A DNA stretch of 64,000 nt, from positions 1,374,033 to 1,438,032 of the forward strand of contig NZ_JAMXKF010000001.1 of the NCBI RefSeq assembly GCF_024220585.1, written 5' to 3'. Every line of letters begins with the position of its first letter. Position 1 is the first letter of the stretch. Source of the stretch: Dyadobacter diqingensis (GTDB lineage: Bacteria; Bacteroidota; Bacteroidia; Cytophagales; Spirosomataceae). The translations under genes and the position numbers were made by a program. Below, piece by piece: positions 43,093 through 51,675 of the stretch. The notes under the pieces were generated by a model. It made no database searches. It was given only the letters and a program-made list of their open reading frames with translations, and was not told where the DNA came from.

Positions 43093-44750
43093 TGTTAACA
43101 AAAATGATAAATTTTAAAAAAGCATTCAAAATTGCAGCAATGGCTTTGCCTTTGTTCGCAACAACTGCCTGTACCGATCTGGACGAAAACATATACGATC
43201 AGCTGGTAACAGACAATTTCTATAACAATAAAAATGAAGTTCTTTCCGCAGTACTTCGTCCTTACACCCATGCAAACGCATGGGCAACACCGGGGCAGGA
43301 TGGCTGGTGGCGCTTAAACGAGCTTTCAGCGGATCAGCTTGCCTGGCCGGTAAAAGGTCGTCACGGGCAGGATGGCGGAAAGTGGCTACGTTTGCATTAC
43401 CACAGCTGGACTGCCGATGAAGATGCCGTATGGGGTGCTTGGAGATTGATGTGGTGGGGTCTTGGTCTTTGTACCGATCCGATCGAAGCTTTGGAAAGCC
43501 GCACACCTGCTTCCATGGGTATCACCGACACCGAAAAAGCAGCTTACGTGTCTGAGCTAAAACTTTTACGTGCCTTCCATTACCTGAAAATCATGAGCTT
43601 GTTTGGTAACATTCCAACCGTTACCAAAGTGGGAGATCCTGTAAGCCCTCCTACCCAGCCACGTGCAGAGGTTTTCAAGTTTATCGAAAAAGAAATTCTT
43701 GATAACATTGCAGCGGCTCCGAAACTTTCACAAGGAATGATTGGTCGTATGACTCAGGCGGGTGGTTATGCCATGCTGGTTGAATTGTACCTGAACGCAG
43801 AAACCTGGACAGGAACAGCACGTTGGGATGACTGCGTTGCAGCTGCCAACAAACTGATCAACGGCGAAGCCGGTGGATTGAACGGTGCTCCTTCATTGGA
43901 TGCCAACCTGACGGATACGTACAAACCAGCTAACTTCCAGTCAAAGGAAATTTTGTTCCAACTTGCTTACGAATTCAAAAAAGCGACGTTCCAGCCACAG
44001 TGGACAGGAGATTTCTTCCACTTCCAGCAGCGTTTTATCTACGGCGGTGCGCGTAACGGAAACGACGGTGTTGTTGTAATCCCTGGCGTTTACACAACCT
44101 TCAAAAACGCAGATAAGAGAAAGAAAGAGTGGATTCTGGAAGGAACGCAATATCAGTATGCTGACCCTACAAAACCGGTTCTTGCCACAGGAGGAAATGA
44201 ATACGACAACCAGCCGCTTGTTTTTGTTGATAACATCCGTAAAAACAAAACGCTTCAGGCCGGACAGGACCCATCCACTTTGGCTTCTGACATGACACAA
44301 GGCGAAGAAAACAGTGGTGTGCGTTTCAACAAATACAAACTGGGTGCACTCGAAGATCCAAACTACAATGGATGCGACTGGGCGATCTATCGTTTGTCGT
44401 GGGTAATGTTTGCAAAAGCAGAAGCCCTTATGCGTAAAAACGGTAAGGTGGCAACACAGGAAGCTGTGGATCTTGTAAACCAGGTAAGACAGCGTGCTTA
44501 CACGTCGGATGCATGGGCTACTGAAAAGTACACAACCGCAACTTTGACCCTGGACGAATTGCTTGCTGAACGTGGACGTGAGTTCATCTTCGAAGGTTTC
44601 CGTCGTGATGATTTGATCCGTTTTGACAAATTCACATCAGGAACCTGGTGGGATCACAAACCAACCGAATCATTCAAAAAGCTTTTCCCGATCCCGCGCA
44701 GACAGATCACGCTTAACGCGAATCTGAAACAAAACGACGGTTATAACTAA
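43092..44750 (+). CDS. SusD/RagB family outer-membrane lipoprotein of the LacI-controlled PUL
   Basis: The protein has 552 residues if it starts at the ATG overlapping the susC stop (TAATG); the ATG at 43104 (MINFKKAFKIAAMALPL) is an equally good start. The lipoprotein signal ends LFATTAC. SusD features are LDENIYDQLVTDNFYNNKNE, AWATPGQDGWWRLNELSAD, YVSELKLLRAFHYLKIMSLF, GNIPTV, RLSWVMFAKAEALMR, and the C-terminal LLAERGREFIFEGFRRDDLIRF (in parts) with FPIPRRQ. The KLLRAFHYLKIM and RGREFIFEG blocks are those of classical RagB/SusD. It serves as surface ligand-binding lid for the SusC just upstream. Confidence 0.95.
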   Translation: MLTKMINFKKAFKIAAMALPLFATTACTDLDENIYDQLVTDNFYNNKNEVLSAVLRPYTHANAWATPGQDGWWRLNELSADQLAWPVKGRHGQDGGKWLRLHYHSWTADEDAVWGAWRLMWWGLGLCTDPIEALESRTPASMGITDTEKAAYVSELKLLRAFHYLKIMSLFGNIPTVTKVGDPVSPPTQPRAEVFKFIEKEILDNIAAAPKLSQGMIGRMTQAGGYAMLVELYLNAETWTGTARWDDCVAAANKLINGEAGGLNGAPSLDANLTDTYKPANFQSKEILFQLAYEFKKATFQPQWTGDFFHFQQRFIYGGARNGNDGVVVIPGVYTTFKNADKRKKEWILEGTQYQYADPTKPVLATGGNEYDNQPLVFVDNIRKNKTLQAGQDPSTLASDMTQGEENSGVRFNKYKLGALEDPNYNGCDWAIYRLSWVMFAKAEALMRKNGKVATQEAVDLVNQVRQRAYTSDAWATEKYTTATLTLDELLAERGREFIFEGFRRDDLIRFDKFTSGTWWDHKPTESFKKLFPIPRRQITLNANLKQNDGYN

Positions 44751-44782
44751 GAAATAATTATTCCTTACACTTAGCTTTTCTT

Positions 44783-44828
44783 ACAAATCCAACGACGGTT
44801 CATGTTCAGTACCGGCCGTTGGATTTGT
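44783..44828 (+). terminator. Hairpin behind susD
   Basis: ACAAATCCAACG (44783-44794) and CGTTGGATTTGT (44817-44828) form a perfect 12-bp stem with a 22-base loop. Only a weak T-tract follows, so part of the transcript may read on into the DUF1080-PA14 gene. This is a common way to make susCD more abundant than downstream enzymes. Confidence 0.5.
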
Positions 44829-45035
44829 TAATTTCTTAAAGTGCACGTGTTGATTCTCCCCAATAGAAATTATGGAAAAAGCAAACCTTCATATTATTTC
44901 TTAGCAGTTCAATATTAGCCTTTTAAAAAATGAATCAGAAAATGATTTTCCATTCAAAAGAAATGTGATTTTCCCGATTCTTATATCGTAATTTGTTCCT
45001 CTTTTTATTATAAACCAATTAAGCTTACTTACTGT

Positions 45036-46883
45036 ATGTTTAAATCAAACCGTTTCTTTTTACAATTTATCGCCTGGGGTCTGGGAGTGATAGCGGTGCA
45101 ATCTGCTTTTGCACAGGCTATTCCTTTGGACGATCTCAGCGCATTCACCAACAAAGCCGGCAATTGGAAAATTGTGGGCGATGCCTCTGTCGACATTTCA
45201 AAAGTAAATGTTTTAAACACCAAACCTGGTAAAGGCGTATTAGCCTGTGTTCACGAAAAAGGTAAATACGGCCAGGAATATGAACTTGTATCGAATTTCA
45301 AACATGGAGATCTGGACCTTGAACTGGATTTCATGCTGACAAAAGAATCTAACTCCGGAATTTATCTCCAGGGCAATTACGAAGTACAGCTATTTGATAG
45401 CTGGGGTAAAAAATCAGCCAAGTACAACGACAACGGTGGTATTTACGAACGCTGGAACGACTCAAAACCTGAAGGCGAAAAAGGTTACGAAGGATATGCA
45501 CCTCGTTTCAATGTTGCCAAAGCACCAGGTTTGTGGCAAAACATCAAGATTTCTTATCAGGCTCCGCGTTTTGACGCTGCCGGCAAGAAAATCGCCAACG
45601 CAGTATTCCTGAAAATTACCCTGAACGGTGTAGTGATTCATGAAAACGTAGAAGTAAGCGGCCCGACACGTGGCTCACTGACAGCAGAAGATGTTGCCTC
45701 AGGTCCTCTTCGTATCCAGGGTGACCATGGTTCATTGGCTATCAAAAATATTGTGATCAATAATTTTGACAAGAAGCCGGGAACGTTATCAGACCTGACT
45801 TACAAGACTTTTTACGGTAGTTTTGGCAAAAACGAAGATTTCTCAAAACAGACTGTTGCTGAAACCGGAAAGGCCAACGCAATTACCTGGGAGATCCTGA
45901 AAGAAAACAATAACTACGCTTACGTTTACAACGGAAAATTCAATGCACCAACCGAAGGCGAGTACACCTTCAGATTGCAGTCAGCGGGTAATGCATATGT
46001 AAAGATCGACGGACAAGATGTTTTGCCGGCAGAATCAAGAAATAACAATATGTTCCGTGTAGGAAAAGTAACGCTTAAAGCAGGTGCTCACGCGATCGAA
46101 TTGTTAAACAGCAAAACAGAAGGTTATATGAGACCGGGTCTTGCTCTTTGGGTTGCCGGTCCTGGTTTCAGAGAAATTTCTTTGAACACGGCAAGCTCTG
46201 TAACAACAGGCGGTGGTGTTGACCCGATTTTGATCGCGGCTCCTACCAACACGATTATGCGCAGTTTCATGGATTTCAGAAAAAATCCGTCTGCAAAAAA
46301 TGTACGTATCGTACACGCAGTTTCTGTGGGAAGCGCTTCAAATCTGCATTATACTTATGACCTTGAAAAAGGAGCAGTGTTGCAGGTATGGCGTGGCGAA
46401 TTCCTTGATGCTACACCGATGTGGCACGAGCGCGGCGACGGATCTTCCCGTCCACGTGGTAGCGTGACACTTTTGAACAATGAAATGTTCCTTGGAAAAA
46501 CAAGCGGACAATCTGCCTGGACGGCTGATACAACGGGTAGCGGTTTCCGTCAAAAAGGATATTCTTTAGACGATACAGACGCTCCGACTTTCAACTACAT
46601 CGCTTTCGGATCACCTGTTTCTGACCGTGTTTCGGTTATCGACAACAAGTATTTCGAGCGTGAAGTGAAGGTAGCAAACCCTGTTAAGGATCTTGTGGCA
46701 AGACTGGCTGAAGGTACTTCAATCGAAAAAGTTTCGGAAGGACTTTACGCAGTGAACAACAAATCATATTTCATCCAGCTGACAGACAAATCGGTGAAAC
46801 CAGAAATCAGAACGGTTAATGGTACCCAGGAGCTGATCGTTCCGGTGAAAAATGGTGAAGTGAAGTATGCCATCCTTTTCTAA
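45036..46883 (+). CDS. DUF1080 + PA14 multidomain secreted protein
   Basis: This 615-residue protein has a signal peptide (ending SAFAQ). Residues about 27-245 form a DUF1080 domain (ELVSNFKHGDLDLELDFMLT, SNSGIYLQGNYEVQLFDSWG, WQNIKISYQAPRFD, GPLRIQGDHGSLAIKNIVI). Residues about 250-380 look like a PA14 carbohydrate-binding domain (YAYVYNGKFNAPTEGEYTF, AYVKIDGQDVLP, LKAGAHAIELLNS). Residues 395-615 are a beta-rich domain I cannot name (NVRIVHAVSVGSASNLHYTY, then GAVLQVWRGEFLDATPMWHE). It fits a surface or periplasmic glycan-cleaving enzyme of the 3-keto-glycoside lyase/hydrolase type, delivered to substrate by PA14. It is followed by a cytochrome-linked dehydrogenase. Confidence 0.88.
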   Translation: MFKSNRFFLQFIAWGLGVIAVQSAFAQAIPLDDLSAFTNKAGNWKIVGDASVDISKVNVLNTKPGKGVLACVHEKGKYGQEYELVSNFKHGDLDLELDFMLTKESNSGIYLQGNYEVQLFDSWGKKSAKYNDNGGIYERWNDSKPEGEKGYEGYAPRFNVAKAPGLWQNIKISYQAPRFDAAGKKIANAVFLKITLNGVVIHENVEVSGPTRGSLTAEDVASGPLRIQGDHGSLAIKNIVINNFDKKPGTLSDLTYKTFYGSFGKNEDFSKQTVAETGKANAITWEILKENNNYAYVYNGKFNAPTEGEYTFRLQSAGNAYVKIDGQDVLPAESRNNNMFRVGKVTLKAGAHAIELLNSKTEGYMRPGLALWVAGPGFREISLNTASSVTTGGGVDPILIAAPTNTIMRSFMDFRKNPSAKNVRIVHAVSVGSASNLHYTYDLEKGAVLQVWRGEFLDATPMWHERGDGSSRPRGSVTLLNNEMFLGKTSGQSAWTADTTGSGFRQKGYSLDDTDAPTFNYIAFGSPVSDRVSVIDNKYFEREVKVANPVKDLVARLAEGTSIEKVSEGLYAVNNKSYFIQLTDKSVKPEIRTVNGTQELIVPVKNGEVKYAILF

Positions 46884-46975
46884 TCTGAATTCAAATCAGG
46901 TCAGAATCACAAATTAGTTAACAGATAATCCGGCAAACCCGGCCTCCAAGGCCTCTTGCCCTATCCTATATACCA

Positions 46976-48922
46976 ATGAAAAAAATTGCTCAGATAGCAT
47001 TAATCATTTTGGCGGCTCTACCGATGGTAAAAGCTCAGGAATCGCCGAAAGAAGAAGATTTTTACAAGATCATCACTCCACCGATTCCGGAAGGGATTGT
47101 ATTGGAGGTAGGTGGTCTGACGGCTTTGCCTAACGGATCTTTGGGAATTTCAACACGCCGCGGAGATGTGTGGATCGTTGATAACCCGACCAGCCGCACA
47201 CCTTATTTCAGAAAGTTTGCAACAGGTCTTCACGAAGTACTTGGTCTTGCTTACAAAGACGGCGTTTTGTACTGTGCGCAGCGTGGTGAGCTTACCAAGC
47301 TGATCGACAAAAACGGCGACGGAAAGGCAGATGTTTATGAAACAGTATATTCATGGCCATTATCAGGTCACTACCACGAGTATTCGTTCGGCCCGAAAGT
47401 GGCACCTGACGGAAGTTTCTTCGTGAGCGGTAACGTAGCTTTTGGTGACGAAGAATGGTGGAGAGGCGAAAGCCGTGTTCCAGGCCGTGGATGGATTTTC
47501 CGTATTACGCCAGAAGGAAAATTTGAACCTTATGCAACAGGTGTTCGCTCCCCTGCCGGTATCAGCATGATCTCGGGAGAGCTTTGGTATACCGACAACC
47601 AGGGTGACTGGATGGGTACAGGTGGTATTTTCCCTGTAAAAAAAGGTGGTTTCATGGGTCACCCGGCTGGTTTGAAATGGGCTGAATTGCCAAATTCTCC
47701 TGTTAAACTTACTGAAAAACAATTCTTCGCTGAGCGTGATAACCGCCAGGAAAGAGATGCCAACAACCGTGCGATCAAACCTGAAAACACGCGTAACGAA
47801 ACACCTCAGTTTCTTTATCAGTTGAAAGAAAAGTATAACATGGTACAGCTTCCGGCTGTATGGCTTCCTTACGGTGTGCACGGAGTTTCGACTTCTGAGT
47901 TGATTAAAGACGAAACAAATGGTGCTTTTGGTCCTTTCACAGGCCAGGTGTTCGTGGGTGACCAGGGACAGAGTAACATCATGCGTGTAGTACTTGAAAA
48001 AGTAAAAGGTGAATACCAGGGTGCTTCGATCGGATTCCGCAGCGGATTCCAGTCAGGTGTTTTGCGTATGGCATTTGACAAAGACGGTTCTCTTTTTGTA
48101 GGAGAAACAAACCGTGGATGGGGTTCAGCGGGTGACGCTAACCAGGGCTTGCAGCGTTTGGTTTGGAATGGTAAAATGCCATTTGAAATGTATACCGTTA
48201 AGGCACAGCCTGATGGTTTCGAAATCGAATTCACTTTGCCGGTTGACCGTAAATCAGCGGAAGATCTTGATTCTTACAAAGTAAGCAGCTACCTGTACAA
48301 GCACTACCCGGTATACGGAAGTCCTCCGATCGATACACAAGACGTGACTGTAAAAGGTGTGAAAGTATCAGAAGATGGTAAAAAAGTAAGAGTGGTATTG
48401 GAAGGCATGCGTCAGTATTATGTACACAAAATCCAGTTGGAAGGTGTACGCGCGGCTGGAAACTACTGGTCACTGGTTCACCCGGATGCTTATTACACTT
48501 TGAACAATATTCCTGATGGCGAGAAATTGAAAGTTTCAGAGCTTAAAACAACTAGATCAGGAAATGTTAAAGCGGTTGAAACAGCACCTGTAAAAGAGCA
48601 CGTTTCTCCGGATGGAAAAGGTAAAACACCTGCTCCTACAAAAGCAGCGGCGGCTTCAAAAGCACCAACCTGGGACGAAGTAAAACCACTTCTTGCTAAA
48701 AATACATGTCTGGCTTGCCATGCCGTGGATAAAAAAGTAGTAGGCCCAGCTTATGTTGACGTTGCAAAACGTAAATACAGCAACGAAAAAATCGTTGAGC
48801 TGATCTACGCACCAAAGCCTGAAAACTGGCCTGATTATTCGACACCAATGGCTCCAATGCCACAGGTGCCTAAGGCAGATGCAATGAAAATTGCTGCCTG
48901 GATTAATTCATTGGCAAAATAA
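46976..48922 (+). CDS. Sorbosone/glucose-dehydrogenase-like beta-propeller fused to cytochrome c
   Basis: This 648-residue protein has a signal peptide (ending VKAQE). Residues about 30-420 resemble quinoprotein glucose/sorbosone dehydrogenase propellers (LTALPNGSLGISTRRGDVWI, LGLAYKDGVLYCAQRGELTK, DKNGDGKADVYETV, SPAGISMISGELWYTDNQGD, FVGDQGQSNIMRVVLEKV). A linker of Pro/Ala/Lys (about 535-565) leads to a monohaem cytochrome c with CLACH (578-582) and Met-containing TPMAPMPQVP as the sixth-ligand region. Electrons can thus leave directly from substrate oxidation to haem. Adjacent to a DUF1080-PA14 gene, it is a candidate oxidase of a glycan before cleavage. A strong terminator closes the operon. 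Confidence 0.88.
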   Translation: MKKIAQIALIILAALPMVKAQESPKEEDFYKIITPPIPEGIVLEVGGLTALPNGSLGISTRRGDVWIVDNPTSRTPYFRKFATGLHEVLGLAYKDGVLYCAQRGELTKLIDKNGDGKADVYETVYSWPLSGHYHEYSFGPKVAPDGSFFVSGNVAFGDEEWWRGESRVPGRGWIFRITPEGKFEPYATGVRSPAGISMISGELWYTDNQGDWMGTGGIFPVKKGGFMGHPAGLKWAELPNSPVKLTEKQFFAERDNRQERDANNRAIKPENTRNETPQFLYQLKEKYNMVQLPAVWLPYGVHGVSTSELIKDETNGAFGPFTGQVFVGDQGQSNIMRVVLEKVKGEYQGASIGFRSGFQSGVLRMAFDKDGSLFVGETNRGWGSAGDANQGLQRLVWNGKMPFEMYTVKAQPDGFEIEFTLPVDRKSAEDLDSYKVSSYLYKHYPVYGSPPIDTQDVTVKGVKVSEDGKKVRVVLEGMRQYYVHKIQLEGVRAAGNYWSLVHPDAYYTLNNIPDGEKLKVSELKTTRSGNVKAVETAPVKEHVSPDGKGKTPAPTKAAAASKAPTWDEVKPLLAKNTCLACHAVDKKVVGPAYVDVAKRKYSNEKIVELIYAPKPENWPDYSTPMAPMPQVPKADAMKIAAWINSLAK

Positions 48923-48944
48923 TTTGCTCAGGAAATAAAAAAGT

Positions 48945-48986
48945 AAAAAGCAGGCCGCTTCCAGACAGGAAGTGGCCTGCTTTTTT
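48945..48986 (+). terminator. Intrinsic terminator of the PUL operon
   Basis: AAAAAGCAGGCCGCTTCC pairs with GGAAGTGGCCTGCTTTTT (one G-T pair) around AGACA, with a T6 run at the end. Confidence 0.92.
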
Positions 48987-49059
48987 ATGGATCAACCTGT
49001 AATTACAATATGTAAAATACGGGATTGTAGTGTTAGTCACAACACGTGCAGGCCTTGGG

Positions 49060-49091
49060 TTTTGCAAAAAGTAAACGTTTTTTTTGCAAAA
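49060..49091. promoter_or_regulatory. Phased palindromic repeats before the histidine kinase
   Basis: TTTTGCAAAA, a perfect 10-base palindrome, occurs at 49060-49069 and again at 49082-49091, exactly 22 bases (about two helical turns) apart and 35 bases before the ATG of the kinase. Same-face spacing suggests a regulator binding site, but the motif is AT-rich and could be chance. Confidence 0.4.
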
Positions 49092-49125
49092 TTGCGTTAC
49101 TATCTAATAATCACTGTTTTTCAAT

Positions 49126-51675
49126 ATGTCATCTTTACGTAACCGTTCCATTTCAAAGTCTGTCAAAGGCAAAGTGCTGCTGGGGTTTCTGGTCGCTTTT
49201 GTTGCCCTGGCTTCTTCGTGGGTGATCAGTAAGGTGGCTTTTGAGAATATGCTGGACAAACTGGAAGAACTTTCCACACCGAGCGAGAAGCTCAGGATCG
49301 TAAATAAAGTTTTCAAGGATATTCTTCAGTTGGACCAGTTGCAGAATGCACGTCCATCTCCGGAAAAACAGGATTCCATTAAACAGCAGTTTTTCTACCA
49401 GTCGGCGCAGCTGCAAACGACCCTCGACACGCTCAGTTTTTTCTGCCGCGACAGTAAATTACAGGTAAGCAGGATTGACTCGATGAAAATCCTGCTTATG
49501 GCGCGCGACAGTATTTACAGCGATTATGTGCAGGTCCGCTCGAAACTGGTCAATAATAAAGCCCTTTCTGATGAAGTGCATTCCATATCCGGATTGATCA
49601 CGACCAAAAAGAAAGCCAAGCCGGATAGTACCATCATCACGACGGAAAGAAGAACCACCACCACAACCGTTTATACCGAAACACCCGATTCAGCGGTGCC
49701 GACAGGTGAGAAAAAAGGATTTTTCAACCGTGTTTTTGGCTCTAAAAAGAATAAAGCTCCCGTAGTTATACCAACACCCAAAATTGTCAGAAAAGAAGAG
49801 ATTACCTCACACATTGACACCCTTTCCGTTGCACGGGAAGACAGTGTCATCGAAAAAGTGGGCGTAGCCGTTCAGGCTATTGAAAAATCTCAGCGGATGC
49901 GGACCGATAAGTTTGTGAACCGCGAACAGGAACTGACCAACGCCGGCAACGCGCTTGTGGGACAGCTCAGAGGTGTTATGCAGGAAGTTCAGGGGGAAGT
50001 CGTGCGTCAGGTAAGTACGGATGGTTTGCAGGCCCAGAATATGGTAGGAAAAAGTATAAACCGGATCGAATATGTCATGATCGGGTTTTTCTTCCTGACT
50101 GCCTTACTCGCCTATTTTATTTTTACAGATATTACAAAAAGCAATAAGTACCGCTACGAACTCGAAGAAGCAAAGGAGGAAGCAGAATACCACAGCATGG
50201 CAAAACAGCGTTTTTTATCAAACATGAGCCATGAGATCCGTACGCCGCTGCAATCCATTATCGGGTATACGGAAGCTTTGAAAAAGGATGAAAAGCCAAA
50301 AAAGGAAGATCTGGAAACGCTTCATTCCGCTTCTGAACATTTACTTTATCTTGTCAATGAGGTATTGGATTACAGCCGGATTATCTCCGACCAGTTCACG
50401 TTTGAAGAGCGAACTTTTGCAATAACACCATTGCTGGTGGAAGTTGTGAAAATGCTGCGCCCAACCGCCTCATCCAAGTTGCTGGTGCTGACACTTGAAA
50501 ACAGTTTAAATCCGGATTTATATCTCAAAGGAGACCCCTTTCGTCTGCGACAGATTTTATACAACCTGCTGACCAACGCCATCAAATTTACAGAAAGCGG
50601 GGAGGTTGTCCTTCGTACAAGCGGTGTTACCAAAGGCAATGCAATTCGGGTACAATTTGAAATAAAAGATACGGGAATCGGGCTTTCCAATGAGCAAATG
50701 CACCGGGTTTTTAATCAGTTTGAACAGGCAGATCCCTCCATTGCACGCCGTTTCGGAGGCAGTGGCCTGGGTTTAAGCATCGTGAAAGCGCTGGTCGATG
50801 GCATGGGTGGCAACATTACAGTATCCAGCGAGCTCGACAAAGGAACGACTTTTAAAGTGGATGTCAATTTTGAAAAATCAGAAGCTCCGTTAAACCAGCC
50901 TGATGAATTAAAAGACAAACAATATAACATAAAAGGCAAGGTATGGCTGGTTGATGACGACGCCTTTATCCTGAAATGGTGTGCATCTATTTTAGCCTCC
51001 CATGATATTCCGCATCATAGTTTCTCCTCAGCCGAAGAGGTTTTGAGCACGGAGTGGGACGATCAGGTTACCGTAGTACTGACGGATATGCGGATGCCGG
51101 GCATGAATGGAGGCGAGTTGTGCAAACGCCTTCGGAAAACGGTTCCGGCCTTTGTGAAGATCTATGTTTTAACTGCCCAGGCATTGCCCGAAGAACAGGT
51201 GAAATTAATGGAAATGGGGTTTGACGGGATTCTGATGAAACCTTTTCACTCCTATGAATTACTGGACCTGCTGCAATCCACTTCCGATAACCTGCCGGTT
51301 GCCGAAAAAACATTGCAAACCTCCGTCCCATCAGACGAGCCAGACCTTAGTTCGCTCCAACAAATGACTTTTGGCGATGAAGCACTGCTGAAAGAAATAC
51401 TCGAACAATTTGTTAAAGACACCCGTCATGATCTCGATCGTCTAAGACAGGACATTACCGACAACCAGGAAAATATACCCGAAGTTGCGCATAAGTTATC
51501 CGGCCGAATCGGACAAATCGGTGCGTCAGCGCTGTCGGCAAGGTTCAGGAGATTTGAAGTTTCACTGCGTGAAGATCCGGAAAGTATTTCCAGAGAAGAA
51601 TTGGAATCTGCCATATCGCAGGCAGACTCCCTTATTGATCATATCGAAGGAAAAATTCTGTCTTACTCGATCTGA
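49126..51675 (+). CDS. Hybrid sensor histidine kinase with receiver and Hpt domains
   Basis: This 849-residue inner-membrane protein has TM1 at about 17-36, a largely helical periplasmic sensor (about 40-315) with a Thr-rich patch near 165-185, and TM2 at about 317-336. A short coiled linker is followed by HisKA with FLSNMSHEIRTPLQSIIGY (His369), an ATPase domain (LLTNAIKFTESGEV, KDTGIGLS, FGGSGLGLSIVK), a receiver (VWLVDDDAF, TDMRMPG with Asp654, LMKPF), and a C-terminal Hpt-like domain (AHKLSGRIGQIGA, His789). All phosphorelay residues are present. It converges with an NtrC-type regulator and the two stop regions overlap by 13 bases, so the two are probably partners. Confidence 0.93.
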   Translation: MSSLRNRSISKSVKGKVLLGFLVAFVALASSWVISKVAFENMLDKLEELSTPSEKLRIVNKVFKDILQLDQLQNARPSPEKQDSIKQQFFYQSAQLQTTLDTLSFFCRDSKLQVSRIDSMKILLMARDSIYSDYVQVRSKLVNNKALSDEVHSISGLITTKKKAKPDSTIITTERRTTTTTVYTETPDSAVPTGEKKGFFNRVFGSKKNKAPVVIPTPKIVRKEEITSHIDTLSVAREDSVIEKVGVAVQAIEKSQRMRTDKFVNREQELTNAGNALVGQLRGVMQEVQGEVVRQVSTDGLQAQNMVGKSINRIEYVMIGFFFLTALLAYFIFTDITKSNKYRYELEEAKEEAEYHSMAKQRFLSNMSHEIRTPLQSIIGYTEALKKDEKPKKEDLETLHSASEHLLYLVNEVLDYSRIISDQFTFEERTFAITPLLVEVVKMLRPTASSKLLVLTLENSLNPDLYLKGDPFRLRQILYNLLTNAIKFTESGEVVLRTSGVTKGNAIRVQFEIKDTGIGLSNEQMHRVFNQFEQADPSIARRFGGSGLGLSIVKALVDGMGGNITVSSELDKGTTFKVDVNFEKSEAPLNQPDELKDKQYNIKGKVWLVDDDAFILKWCASILASHDIPHHSFSSAEEVLSTEWDDQVTVVLTDMRMPGMNGGELCKRLRKTVPAFVKIYVLTAQALPEEQVKLMEMGFDGILMKPFHSYELLDLLQSTSDNLPVAEKTLQTSVPSDEPDLSSLQQMTFGDEALLKEILEQFVKDTRHDLDRLRQDITDNQENIPEVAHKLSGRIGQIGASALSARFRRFEVSLREDPESISREELESAISQADSLIDHIEGKILSYSI

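Noticed and set aside
49051..49065. Sigma-54 promoter before the hybrid kinase
   Set aside because: GG and GC are present but 11 bases apart instead of 10, and the consensus around them is poor.
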